Made by a program: the position numbers and the translations under genes
NCBI GenBank assembly: GCA_017452505.1
Contig: JAFTMI010000047.1
Location: forward strand, 1-38,239
DNA: 38,239 nt
Direction of reading: 5' to 3'
Source: Oscillospiraceae bacterium
GTDB taxonomy: Bacteria > Bacillota > Clostridia > Oscillospirales > Oscillospiraceae
Part shown: one piece after another, positions 16,021-23,758 of the stretch
Numbering within the stretch: the first letter of the stretch is position 1
Layout: each line of letters opens with the position of its first letter
The notes under the pieces: model-generated
Seen by the model: the letters and a program-made list of their open reading frames with translations, nothing else
Told to the model about the DNA's origin: nothing
Databases searched by the model: none

Positions 16021-16497
16021 TTAGCCCTCGCGTGTAACGGCAATGACCTTCATAGTATAGGAACCGGAAGGCGCATTGACGGTAAACTTATCGCCCTCAG
16101 CCTTGCCAACAACAGCGCGGCCAAAGGGGGAATCATCAGACAGCTTGAACTCCATAGGATTGGCTTCCTGGGAGCCGGTGATCTTATAGGTGATTCTCTT
16201 GCCCTTCTCATCCTCAACGGTAACGCTGCAACCCAAGCCAACACGGCCGGAAGCTTCGTTCTCATCCTCAATGATGACGGCATGGGACAGGATATCCTCG
16301 ATCTCAGCAATACGGCCATAGAGCTTAGCCTGCTCATTCTTAGCGGCATCGTACTCGGAGTTTTCGGACAAGTCACCGTAGGAGCGGGCTTCTGCGATCA
16401 TTGCAGCGATCTCACGCTCACGGGTGGTTTTCAGATAATTCAGTTCCTTTTCCAGGTCTGCCAGACGCAGACTGGTAATCTTAAATTCCTTGGCCAT
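16021..16497 (-). CDS. greA: Transcription elongation factor GreA
   Basis: A 158-residue factor that enters the RNA polymerase secondary channel and stimulates cleavage of backtracked RNA. The N-terminal coiled coil (about 1-75) ends in ARSYGDLSENSEYDAAKNEQ, where the conserved tip acidic residues (the D and E of GDLSEN) act. The C-terminal FKBP-like domain carries VTVEDEKG and SDDSPFGRAVVGK. ATG at 16497 follows AAAGGA; the earlier in-frame start three codons upstream has no better site. It heads the greA-lysS pair from its own promoter at 16536-16564. Nothing unusual in length or motifs. Confidence 0.96.
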   Translation of the reverse strand: MAKEFKITSLRLADLEKELNYLKTTREREIAAMIAEARSYGDLSENSEYDAAKNEQAKLYGRIAEIEDILSHAVIIEDENEASGRVGLGCSVTVEDEKGKRITYKITGSQEANPMEFKLSDDSPFGRAVVGKAEGDKFTVNAPSGSYTMKVIAVTREG

Positions 16498-16535
16498 AAA
16501 ACACAAGTCCTTTCTTGGTTAAAAATCATTCTAAT

Positions 16536-16564
16536 ATTATAGAAGATAAAAACTGTCAAGTCAA
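16536..16564 (-). promoter_or_regulatory. Sigma-A promoter of greA-lysS
   Basis: Minus-strand TTGACT (16559-16564), 17-base spacer, TATAAT (16536-16541), with the -10 box about 38 bases before the greA start. Confidence 0.75.
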
Positions 16565-16586
16565 GAATTTTCCACTATTTCTGTGT

Positions 16587-17741
16587 TTATTTTCCCTGCA
16601 ATTGGGCAATAGCAGCCTGGATTTGGGGATCATTTTGGGGCAAAACACCGCCCACAGCGATTTTTCCTGCGGTTTCAGCATCCACTGTCACTACATTATC
16701 CGGGGTCAAGCCGCCGGCTTCGGTCAGGTTCACGCCCTCGGGAGTGAAGTATTTTCCGCTGGAAAGGTTGACTGCAGAGCCGTCAGAGAGATTTATCGTC
16801 AACTGGTAATAGCCCTTGCCGGAGGTTTTTTCTCCTACAACGCTCGCCCATTCGTACTCCTGCAGCACCGCCGCAAAAAACTCTGCCGCAGAGTAGCTGT
16901 CGCCGTTTACCAGAACAGCCATAGGCAGCTTCAGGCAGGATTCGTCCGATTTTTTCTCACTCTCATTTCCCAGATGATCCTCCTGGCGGAACAAAACCCC
17001 TTCCGGCAAAAGATGATCCAGCACATCGATCATTTCCGACACATAGCCGCCGGGGTTATTGCGCACATCAAAGATCAGCTTTTTGGCACCTTGCTTCTGC
17101 AGCTGCTCAATGGCAGCAAGGGTTTCCTTTTCGCAACCCGAGTTAAAATTATTGATACGAATCAATCCAATATCATCTGTAAGCATTTTTCCAGCAGCCA
17201 CTGTGATCTTCTGCCGTTTCAAGCGGAAGGACATCTCCTCCCCGTTCCGGAGCACAGTAACGGTCAGTTCTGCGCCTTCCTCACCATGGACAAGGCTTGT
17301 TACCTGGTCTAAATCCATGCCCGCGACGGATTTACCGTCCACCTTAATAAGAATATCCCCCGGGAGGATGCCTGCTGCGTCTGCTGCACCACCCATGGAT
17401 ACCCCAAGGATATCAATTCCGGTATTATCCTCCCGGACTGCAATACTTATGCCAATTGCCACACCGGAATTTTCCTTATACTCTTGGTGGGCACTCATTT
17501 CCGATGCCGGGATATAGTAGCTCCACTGGTCACCCAGACCATCGACCAGTGCGGCAGCCGCCGCATCCCGCGCATATTCCATATCCGCTTCGCCTACGAA
17601 GTAGTGGTCTATCACTTGCTGCAATTCTGTCAGCTTGTCACTTCCCTGCCGGGCTCCCCAAACAAACAGCGTTGCCGCAGATGCCAAAGCCGCCACCAGT
17701 ATATAGGATATCATTTTCAGAATCCGTTTTTTCCAATTCAT
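16587..17741 (-). CDS. S41-family carboxyl-terminal processing protease (CtpA/CtpB-like)
   Basis: A 384-residue membrane-anchored serine protease facing outside. The N-terminal anchor spans about residues 8-29. A PDZ domain follows (about 90-180; GGAADAAGILPGDILIKVDG). The S41 catalytic core has FDVRNNPGG, then VNGDSYSAAEFF with the serine, and GEKTSGKGYYQ, which supplies Lys309 and Gln313 of the Ser-Lys-Gln triad. These enzymes trim or regulate cell-wall hydrolases and signalling proteins. It lies downstream of ftsE, ftsX and an M23 hydrolase, a frequent order in Clostridia, so the hydrolase or its regulators may be its substrates; this is an inference. AGGTGA lies before ATG 17741. A hairpin separates it from the hydrolase gene. 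Confidence 0.93.
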   Translation of the reverse strand: MNWKKRILKMISYILVAALASAATLFVWGARQGSDKLTELQQVIDHYFVGEADMEYARDAAAAALVDGLGDQWSYYIPASEMSAHQEYKENSGVAIGISIAVREDNTGIDILGVSMGGAADAAGILPGDILIKVDGKSVAGMDLDQVTSLVHGEEGAELTVTVLRNGEEMSFRLKRQKITVAAGKMLTDDIGLIRINNFNSGCEKETLAAIEQLQKQGAKKLIFDVRNNPGGYVSEMIDVLDHLLPEGVLFRQEDHLGNESEKKSDESCLKLPMAVLVNGDSYSAAEFFAAVLQEYEWASVVGEKTSGKGYYQLTINLSDGSAVNLSSGKYFTPEGVNLTEAGGLTPDNVVTVDAETAGKIAVGGVLPQNDPQIQAAIAQLQGK

Positions 17742-17768
17742 TTTTTGTCACCTCAATCTAAAGTGGAA

Positions 17769-17801
17769 ATATCCCACAGCCCCGATGGCGCTGTGGGATA
17801 T
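17769..17801 (-). terminator. Hairpin between M23 hydrolase gene and protease gene
   Basis: A 12 bp stem ATATCCCACAGC / GCTGTGGGATAT with a 9-base loop. The T-run after it on the minus strand is weak (TTTCC), so read-through into the protease gene is likely. It may serve as an attenuator or 3' stabiliser. Confidence 0.5.
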
Positions 17802-17810
17802 ATTCTGTGT

Positions 17811-19070
17811 TTATCTGATATTGATATACTGCGCCGGATTCACTGCAGAGCCGTTATAATACACGCCAAAATGCAGGTGGGGTCCGGTGGATGCTCCGGT
17901 GGAGCCACAATAACCGATGACCTGGCCGGCCTGCACGGTCTGACCCTCAACCACTATAAAATGGGTCATATGCATATAGCGGGACACAAAGCCGTCCAAA
18001 TGGTTGATATTTACATAGTAGCCTGCGCCGCCGGCCTCATAAGCGGTAGTGGTCACCACACCGGCCCGGGTAGCAACAATGGGCGTTCCCGTGGGAGCAG
18101 ACAGGTCAACACCGGCATGGAACCGGGTATCTCCGTAAATGGGATGGATCCGCCAGCCAAAAGGGCTGGAGAATTCGGTGTAGTTAATGGGCATCAGCCA
18201 CACCTTACCGCTTGCATCTACTGTGGAACTTCCCGTATTGGCAGGAGGCTTTTGGGCTGCCAGCCATTCCAGATATTCCTTCTCTCTGGCTTTATCGTAG
18301 GCAGTTTCCGCTGCGCTCAGTTCTCTCAAGGATTCGCTTTCGATCTTCTCGTGCTCGTCGATCAGTGCCTGGTAGGCCTGACCCTTGGCAATCAGCGTCT
18401 GGAGCAATTCCTCTGCCTCAAGGCGGGAATCCTCCATCTGCTGGGAAGATTCTTCCAGCTCTTTTTTGCTGGCTTCCAACGCGATCTTTTCCGATTCCAG
18501 TCCGTTTTTCGCCTCGGTTACTTCCTTTGCGGCTTCGTTGAGTGCCTTCATCCGACGCTGGTCAGCAGCTGCAATTTCATCAATCATATTCAGCCGGTCC
18601 AACAGGTCGGAGAAGCTATTTGCCTGGAAGAGAACAGCCCAATAGGATACGCTTCCGTTTTCTTCCATCGCCCGAACCCGGTCTTTATACTGCTGGCTCA
18701 GTTCATCCCAACGGGCTGTAGCTGTGTCCAGTTCGGCCTGCTTATCAGCAATCAAGCCATTATATATAGTAATCTGCTGGGACAGATTTTGCACCTGCTG
18801 GTTCAGCAGGAATACTTCCTGGTCGATAGCATTCTTTTTCGCAACCAGCTGGTTGATTTCCGTCTGATTTCCGGCCAGCTGATCTTTCAATGCATTTAAC
18901 TTCTCTTTATTCTTTTTGTGCTCTTTCTTCAGTGCCTCGATTTCCTGTTGAATCTCAGCGGAAGTCTTTGCAGCATCAGCCGTGGGAACGGCCATAGCGA
19001 TCAGTCCGAAAACCATCACCGCTGCCAACAGGCCGGCTATGATGCTGACTAAAAGCTGTCTTTTCTTCAT
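17811..19070 (-). CDS. M23 peptidoglycan endopeptidase with coiled coil (EnvC/PcsB-like partner of FtsEX)
   Basis: A 419-residue secreted protein. The signal peptide ends near ADA (residue 33). A long coiled coil covers about residues 35-265 and is rich in Glu, Lys and Gln. After a Pro-containing linker, the C-terminal LytM/M23 domain (about 295-419) shows FGWRIHP, HAGVDLSAPTGTP and GPHLHFGVYY. The zinc ligands His318, Asp322 and His400 are all present, so it should be an active endopeptidase, unlike EnvC, whose LytM domain is degenerate. The coiled coil resembles those of PcsB and EnvC that bind the FtsX extracellular loop. With ftsE and ftsX directly upstream, FtsEX control of this enzyme is the best model. 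AGGAG precedes ATG 19070. Confidence 0.93.
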   Translation of the reverse strand: MKKRQLLVSIIAGLLAAVMVFGLIAMAVPTADAAKTSAEIQQEIEALKKEHKKNKEKLNALKDQLAGNQTEINQLVAKKNAIDQEVFLLNQQVQNLSQQITIYNGLIADKQAELDTATARWDELSQQYKDRVRAMEENGSVSYWAVLFQANSFSDLLDRLNMIDEIAAADQRRMKALNEAAKEVTEAKNGLESEKIALEASKKELEESSQQMEDSRLEAEELLQTLIAKGQAYQALIDEHEKIESESLRELSAAETAYDKAREKEYLEWLAAQKPPANTGSSTVDASGKVWLMPINYTEFSSPFGWRIHPIYGDTRFHAGVDLSAPTGTPIVATRAGVVTTTAYEAGGAGYYVNINHLDGFVSRYMHMTHFIVVEGQTVQAGQVIGYCGSTGASTGPHLHFGVYYNGSAVNPAQYINIR

Positions 19071-19091
19071 TATGTTCTCCTAACACGGCAA

Positions 19092-19988
19092 TTAAACATC
19101 CATAAACTTACGGATTGAGGTCCAGCTACCCACAACACCTACGAACAGACCTGCAGCCACAAATGTCGCCACCATGGTCTGCATCAGCTCCGGCTGGGTA
19201 AAGGGCACAAAGCTGAACAGATGCAGGGTATCCACCACTGTAAGTTTCTCCACCAGCGCATTGTACATCGCCCACTCCAGGAAGAAGGCGATCATAGCGC
19301 CAACCATACCCAGAATGAAACCCTCCACCACGAAAGGCAGACGGATAAAGCCGTTGGTCGCGCCCACCATCTTCATAATGGAAATCTCGTCCTTGCGGTC
19401 GTACATAGCCAGCTTAACAGTATTGGAAATGATCAGCAAGCTGACAATCAGCAACACGCCGATAACCGCAACAGAAGCAATATGCAGCACATTTTTGATG
19501 GTGCTAAAGCCTTTTGCAATCTCATAGGCTGCGTTGACCTTGTCGATACCCGTGATGCTTTCCAACTGTGCGGCAGTTTCTTTCATCAGATCATTGTCTT
19601 CCAATGTCACCATAAAGCGATGCCGAATCGTGGTCTTCGGATCCACACCGTCAAAGGCAGGATCGTTACCGTGGTCGGCAACGAAACTCTCCCAAGCCTT
19701 GTCCCGATGGACAAACTCTGCTTTATGCACATTGGGGATTTGGTTGATGATCGTGCCGATACTTCTTGCCTCTGCATCGGTAAGAGAATCGTCCACAAAA
19801 GCAAGGACCTCGTTGGTCTTGTTCAGGTCATCAACCATCACATTTACATTGTAAACCAGGCAGCTGAAGCTACCCACGATCAAAAGGCAGGCCACAGTAA
19901 CCACAACAGCGGCCAAAGACATAAAGCCGTGGAGGAAGATACCACGGACACCCTCTTTGATCAAATAACCAAGATTCGTTAATTTCAT
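19092..19988 (-). CDS. ftsX: FtsX, permease-like subunit of the FtsEX complex
   Basis: A 298-residue protein with four membrane segments: one near residues 20-45, then three between about 165 and 290. A large extracellular loop (about 45-165) lies between the first two, the part known to bind peptidoglycan hydrolases. The segment TVKLAMYDRKDEISIMKMVGATNGFIRLPFVVEG is the conserved FtsX/MacB-like signature. It does not transport a substrate; it passes ATP-driven movement from FtsE to hydrolases outside. The start overlaps the ftsE stop by 4 bases (ATGA), so the two are made together. Typical length. Confidence 0.96.
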   Translation of the reverse strand: MKLTNLGYLIKEGVRGIFLHGFMSLAAVVVTVACLLIVGSFSCLVYNVNVMVDDLNKTNEVLAFVDDSLTDAEARSIGTIINQIPNVHKAEFVHRDKAWESFVADHGNDPAFDGVDPKTTIRHRFMVTLEDNDLMKETAAQLESITGIDKVNAAYEIAKGFSTIKNVLHIASVAVIGVLLIVSLLIISNTVKLAMYDRKDEISIMKMVGATNGFIRLPFVVEGFILGMVGAMIAFFLEWAMYNALVEKLTVVDTLHLFSFVPFTQPELMQTMVATFVAAGLFVGVVGSWTSIRKFMDV

Positions 19989-20665
19989 AATCTGTAATAC
20001 CCATCCGTTCCGTCATGAACCACCAGACCTTCGTCGATGGCAATGACACGCTTTCCAAACCGCTCCACCAAATCACGTTCATGGGTAACCACCAGCATGG
20101 TAGTGCCCAAGTTATTGATTTCCTGCAGCAGGCTCATAATTTCCAAAGAACGAGCCGGGTCCAAGTTACCGGTAGGCTCGTCGGCAATGATGGTAGACGG
20201 GTTATTGACCAGGGCTCTTGCAATAGCAAGACGCTGCTGCTCGCCGCCGGACAGTTCTGTAGGGTGGCGGCGGCTCTTATTCTCCAGGCCAACCAGTTCC
20301 AGTATGTAAGGTACACGCTCGCGGATCTCCTGCTCCCGGGCACCGATGGCCCGCATAGCAAAAGCCACATTGTCATAAACTGACTTTGTGTCGATCAAAC
20401 GGAAGTCCTGGAACACAACGCCTACTGTACGGCGCAGATAAGGGATCTCACGCTTGCGGATACGCTCTAAGGAATAACCGTTCACATGGACCGTGCCGGA
20501 GGTGGGCTTCAATTCGCCGGTGATAAGCTTGATAATGGTGGACTTACCGGAACCGGAAGGACCTACCAAAAAAGCGAACTCACCGTCTTCTATCTGCATG
20601 GAAACACCCCGCAGAGCATGGGTGCCTACGGAATAAGATTTTGTTACATCAGAAAACGCAATCAT
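19985..20665 (-). CDS. ftsE: FtsE, ATP-binding subunit of the FtsEX complex
   Basis: A 226-residue ABC ATPase. Walker A is GPSGSGKST, the Q-loop is VFQDFRL, the signature is LSGGEQQRLAIARALV, and Walker B is TIIADEPTGNLD, with the H-loop in VVTHERDLV. FtsE drives FtsX in cell division or elongation at the septum or lateral wall. ATG at 20665 is chosen because TTGGAG lies 8 bases before it; the 33-residue upstream extension of the open frame would cover the promoter at 20705-20734. First gene of ftsE-ftsX-M23-S41. Confidence 0.96.
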   Translation of the reverse strand: MIAFSDVTKSYSVGTHALRGVSMQIEDGEFAFLVGPSGSGKSTIIKLITGELKPTSGTVHVNGYSLERIRKREIPYLRRTVGVVFQDFRLIDTKSVYDNVAFAMRAIGAREQEIRERVPYILELVGLENKSRRHPTELSGGEQQRLAIARALVNNPSTIIADEPTGNLDPARSLEIMSLLQEINNLGTTMLVVTHERDLVERFGKRVIAIDEGLVVHDGTDGYYRL

Positions 20666-20704
20666 ATCTTTTCTCCAAAATTCTTTCAGAATTATTGTAA
20701 CCAA

Positions 20705-20734
20705 ATTGTAACATATTGCCCTTGGACCTGTCAA
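20705..20734 (-). promoter_or_regulatory. Promoter of ftsE operon
   Basis: Minus-strand TTGACA (20729-20734), 18-base spacer, TACAAT (20705-20710). A second TTACAAT follows 11 bases downstream and could be an alternative -10 element. Confidence 0.65.
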
Positions 20735-20811
20735 CGAGAAAAAACTGAAAAATACTGGAAACACAGAAAATTCACAATTTCTACAAACTTTTCAAGGCCT
20801 AAATACAGGCT

Positions 20812-20839
20812 TTAAGCCGCACATTCCTGTGCGGCTTAA
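20812..20839 (-). terminator. Hairpin after PucR/CdaR-type gene
   Basis: A perfect 12 bp stem TTAAGCCGCACA / TGTGCGGCTTAA with a 4-base loop lies 10 bases past the stop. The minus strand lacks a clear T-run, while the plus strand continues CTTTTAC. It is followed by a small GCCTGTATTTAGGC stem. Confidence 0.6.
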
Positions 20840-20849
20840 CTTTTACGCA

Positions 20850-21938
20850 TTAATACAGTTCCCGGGAGGATAAGTACTTACGGACCATCAATGCCACCTT
20901 AAACACGATCGCATGGTCAAACTGACGCAGGTCCAAACCGGTGAGCTTTTTGATCTTCTCCAGGCGGTACACCAAGGTATTCCGGTGGACAAACAGCTTC
21001 CGGGAGGTCTCGGACACATTTAGATTGTTCTCAAAGAACTTATTGATGGTAAACAGTGTTTCATGATCCAATGTATCAATAGAATTCTTCTTAAACACCT
21101 CGGAAAGGAAGATATCACACAAGGTCGTAGGCAGCTGATAGATCAGACGGCCGATACCCAGGTTCTCATAGTTGATGATGCTCTTCTCGGTGTCAAACAC
21201 CTTGCCCACTTCGATAGCGGTCTGGGCTTCTTTGTAAGCATCTGCCAATTCCCGCAGGTGGCCAACCACAGTACCAATACCGATGACGGTAGAAACACCC
21301 ATTTCCTCGGCCACAGCAGTTTCCACATTCCGGGCCATCTCCTCCAGCTTCTCGTTGGAGGGAATCTCGGAAAGCTGCTTCACCACAGCGGCGTCAGTCT
21401 CGTTGATGCTCAGCACAAAGTCTTGAAGCGTATCCGGAAACAGGCCCGACAGCACATCCACTAAAGTCGCTTCGCTTTCGCCTATCTGCCGCACCAGGAA
21501 CACTGCCCGGGGCGCATCGGTGGCAAAATGCAGCTCCTTTGCCCGGACATATATATCACCGGGCAAAATATTATCCATAATGATATTCTTAACAAATGTA
21601 CCCCGGTCATGCTTTTCCTCGTAATAGGACTTGGCATCATTCAGGGCAATATAGGCCATATTGCAAAGGAGCTGGCTCTGGGCATCCGCACCTTCACAGA
21701 ACACAGCATACTCAATACTGCCGGCAGCAGCAAAAATAGCGCGGAAAGTCTTCTGTCCCATAATAACAGCCTGTTCGCCGCTGTCTGCCAGACCTTGCAC
21801 AGCCTCCTGCCAGCGTTCTCCCAGCAGTTCAGACTCTGTACAGGAAACAACAAAGCCTTCGTTATCCACCACGCCAAATACGCGGTCGGAGGCTTCTTTT
21901 AACTGTTGGATCACACCTTGAAAAACACTGTTAGACAT
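20850..21938 (-). CDS. PucR/CdaR-family transcriptional regulator
   Basis: A 362-residue regulator. The N-terminal part (about 1-120) looks like a sensory domain, the middle (about 130-290) like the GGDEF-related domain of the CdaR/PucR group, and the end carries the PucR-type helix-turn-helix (NVSETSRKLFVHRNTLVYRLEKIKKLTGLD). Relatives control purine or sugar-diacid use, but the ligand here cannot be read. ATG at 21938 follows AGGAAGG; the upstream in-frame ATG would lie in the promoter. The gene stands alone, with no metabolic operon beside it, so it may act elsewhere or on itself. Three CACAAAT-containing repeats upstream overlap its promoter. Confidence 0.88.
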   Translation of the reverse strand: MSNSVFQGVIQQLKEASDRVFGVVDNEGFVVSCTESELLGERWQEAVQGLADSGEQAVIMGQKTFRAIFAAAGSIEYAVFCEGADAQSQLLCNMAYIALNDAKSYYEEKHDRGTFVKNIIMDNILPGDIYVRAKELHFATDAPRAVFLVRQIGESEATLVDVLSGLFPDTLQDFVLSINETDAAVVKQLSEIPSNEKLEEMARNVETAVAEEMGVSTVIGIGTVVGHLRELADAYKEAQTAIEVGKVFDTEKSIINYENLGIGRLIYQLPTTLCDIFLSEVFKKNSIDTLDHETLFTINKFFENNLNVSETSRKLFVHRNTLVYRLEKIKKLTGLDLRQFDHAIVFKVALMVRKYLSSRELY

Positions 21939-21966
21939 TTTTCTATACCTTCCTGTTAGAATATTG

Positions 21967-22026
21967 CACAAATACATTTCTCACAAATTGCAGAGCCATT
22001 ATATATTAGTTTTGCACAAATTGCAA
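21967..22026 (-). promoter_or_regulatory. Promoter with repeated GCAATTTGTG sites upstream of the PucR/CdaR-type gene
   Basis: The promoter reads TTGCAA (22021-22026), 17 bases, TATAAT (21998-22003) on the minus strand. CACAAATTGCA (plus-strand reading) occurs at 21982-21992 and 22015-22025, 33 bases apart, and a shortened CACAAAT at 21967-21973. The upper copy covers the -35 box and is itself nearly palindromic (TTGCA-N5-TGCAA), so self-repression is plausible. Confidence 0.6.
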
Positions 22027-22153
22027 GTCTTTTTTGACATTTTATTGCAAAATCTACCGTGTTTTTTATGTAATATATCCAATAGAACGCCTCGTCCACA
22101 AGCGAAAACCATTGGCAGAATGCGGATTTTTTCAGATTTCTTTCGTCATTTTG

Positions 22154-22855
22154 CTATACTTCCAACAACGCAGAAATTTCCGTATCTGTCAGTTCCCGTG
22201 TCTGTCCTCTGGGCAGTTCTCCCAGTGTCAAATCCCCCTCTTGCCGCCGTTCCAGGTAGGTCACAGGCATCTGACGGCTGGCAAGCATCCGGCGGACCTG
22301 GTGGTACTTACCTTCGCAGACAGTCACCAAGCTCTCCCCCGGGCCTAAGGGTTGCAAGATTGCAGGCAGGCACTTTGTGCCGTCGCCCAAAGTAATGCCC
22401 TCTGCAAAGGCTTTGACATCATCTTCTGTAGCTGTGCCTTCGTGCTTGGCGTAGTAGAGCTTGGGCACTTCCTTTTTGGGAGAGATCAGCCTGTGGAGAA
22501 GATCACCGTCATTGGTGAAAAGCAGCAAGCCCTCGGTAGCCTTGTCCAAGCGACCCACAGGTTTCAACTCAAGATGAGCATATTCCGCCGGCAGCAGTTC
22601 CATTACTGTTTTATCGATTTTATCCTCTGTGGCAGTGACATAGCCGGCAGGCTTGTTGAGCATCACCACTACCCTGCCCCGGCGGTTCAGCAATTCTCCA
22701 TCCAAGTGGACCTTTCCTGTATCCGGGTTTATCTTTCGGCTTCCGTCACGCTCCGGCTTTCCGTCCACGGTCACACGTCCGTTTTTCAGTATGATCTTTA
22801 CCTGGCTGCGGGTACCTACCCCACAGTCGCATAAAAATTTGTCCAACCGTTCCAT
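22154..22855 (-). CDS. RsuA/RluB-family rRNA pseudouridine synthase
   Basis: A 233-residue enzyme that isomerises uridine to pseudouridine in 16S or 23S rRNA. An S4 RNA-binding domain opens it (about 1-60; MERLDKFLCDCGVGTRSQVKIILKNGRVTV...). The catalytic core holds GRLDKATEGLLLFTNDG with the essential Asp, plus KPAGYVTA and VCEGKYHQVRRML, all RsuA-group marks. The target could be 16S U516 (RsuA) or 23S U2605 (RluB); length fits RsuA a little better. GGAGA lies before ATG 22855. It is divergent from the DUF4830 gene and likely monocistronic. Typical, with no missing motif. Confidence 0.94.
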   Translation of the reverse strand: MERLDKFLCDCGVGTRSQVKIILKNGRVTVDGKPERDGSRKINPDTGKVHLDGELLNRRGRVVVMLNKPAGYVTATEDKIDKTVMELLPAEYAHLELKPVGRLDKATEGLLLFTNDGDLLHRLISPKKEVPKLYYAKHEGTATEDDVKAFAEGITLGDGTKCLPAILQPLGPGESLVTVCEGKYHQVRRMLASRQMPVTYLERRQEGDLTLGELPRGQTRELTDTEISALLEV

Positions 22856-22926
22856 AATTCTCCGTTCTACCCTTCCCGGTATCTGAATAGATTGTAGTGT
22901 GAATATTTAACCAGGAGGGATTCAAT

Positions 22927-23499
22927 ATGATGGTCATGACCGCAAAGGTCAATATGAAGAAAGTACTGATCGCACTGGCTGCTGTGGCCGGTGTGATCCT
23001 GGGGCTTATCCTTTTGTTGGGTGGGGGTAATTCTTCCCAGCCCACCGCTGCCCCATCCATGGCAAGCAATGACGGACGGGTGCAGTTTTTGCAAAACTTG
23101 GGATGGCAGGTAAACACATCTCCCGCTGAGTCTGGACAGGTTCGGATTCCCAAGGAGCAGAATCAGATTTTTACCCGCTACAACGATTTGCAAAAAAGCG
23201 CCGGGTATGACTTAAGCCAGCATTCCGGAAAAACCGTGATGCGCTATGTGTACAAAGTCACTAACTTCCCCGGCGCTACAGAGCCGGTATACGCCACGCT
23301 TTTGGTGTACAAGGATCAGGTGATCGGCGGCGACATTACTGACACTGCCGCTAAGGGCACGATGCAGGCTCTAATAAAGCACAGCCAGATTCCCACTACG
23401 ATTCCTCAAGCAACTGTACCTACTGCAGCCACAACACCCACTGCTACCGCACCAACTGCCACTTCCACAGCACCTACCGCCACAGCGCCGACTAAGTAA
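22927..23499 (+). CDS. DUF4830-domain membrane-anchored protein with Thr/Ala/Pro tail
   Basis: A 190-residue protein: a short cytoplasmic start, one membrane helix (about residues 12-32; VLIALAAVAGVILGLILLL), a Ser/Pro/Ala linker, then a domain of about 110 residues (RVQFLQNLGWQVNTSPAES, YNDLQKSAGYDLSQHSGK, YVYKVTNFPG and LLVYKDQVIGGDI) that matches the general pattern of DUF4830. The last 35 residues are low complexity, built of PTA/PTATA units; such tails often act as O-glycosylated or flexible wall spacers. Domain function is unknown. GGAGG lies 8 bases before ATG 22927; the next codon is also ATG. Its promoter is not clear. It is followed by the ribU promoter and riboswitch, and is probably unrelated to them. 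Confidence 0.8.
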   Translation: MMVMTAKVNMKKVLIALAAVAGVILGLILLLGGGNSSQPTAAPSMASNDGRVQFLQNLGWQVNTSPAESGQVRIPKEQNQIFTRYNDLQKSAGYDLSQHSGKTVMRYVYKVTNFPGATEPVYATLLVYKDQVIGGDITDTAAKGTMQALIKHSQIPTTIPQATVPTAATTPTATAPTATSTAPTATAPTK

Positions 23500-23525
23500 T
23501 TTTATTGTAGCATAGACCTGTCTTC

Positions 23526-23554
23526 TTGACAAGTCGGTGTAGTCGTGGTATGCT
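23526..23554 (+). promoter_or_regulatory. Promoter of riboswitch-ribU unit
   Basis: TTGACA (23526-23531), 17-base spacer, TATGCT (23549-23554). It sits directly before the FMN riboswitch. Confidence 0.7.
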
Positions 23555-23571
23555 CTTGATAACTTCATAGA

Positions 23572-23691
23572 GATCTTCAGGGCAGGGTGCGATCCCCGAC
23601 CGGCGGTAAAAGTCCGCGAGCGCAGGCGACAAAGTCTAAGCTGAATCGGTGCAATTCCGATACCGACTGTACAGTCAGGATGGAAGAAGAG
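23572..23691 (+). ncRNA. FMN riboswitch (RFN element)
   Basis: The conserved aptamer is readable: TCTTCAGGGCAGGGTG, CCCGACCGGCGGTAAA, AGTCCGCGAGC, then GAATCGGTGCAATTCCGAT, ACCGAC and CAGTCAGGATGGAAGAAGA, whose end pairs with the start to form P1 (ATCTTC with GAAGA). It binds flavin mononucleotide; with a terminator hairpin 20 bases downstream, FMN binding is expected to stop transcription of ribU. Position and partner gene confirm the assignment. Confidence 0.97.
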
Positions 23692-23710
23692 GAATTTTAC
23701 TGTATTTTTA

Positions 23711-23745
23711 TGCCCTGGGTATCCTAATACCCAGGGCAATTTTTA
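23711..23745 (+). terminator. Riboswitch expression-platform terminator
   Basis: A 12 bp stem TGCCCTGGGTAT / ATACCCAGGGCA with a tiny 4-base loop, followed by ATTTTTATT. It lies between the FMN aptamer and the ribU ribosome binding site (GAGGTGG). Confidence 0.92.
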
Positions 23746-23758
23746 TTGAGGTGGTAGT

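Noticed and set aside
14782-16542. 586-codon plus-strand open frame
   Set aside because: Antisense of lysS and greA, both clearly real genes. The translated product has no known motif.
16498-16586. T-box leader for the lysS unit
   Set aside because: The leader is very short and no T-box core sequence is present.
17484-18899. 471-codon plus-strand open frame
   Set aside because: Antisense of the M23 hydrolase and S41 protease genes.
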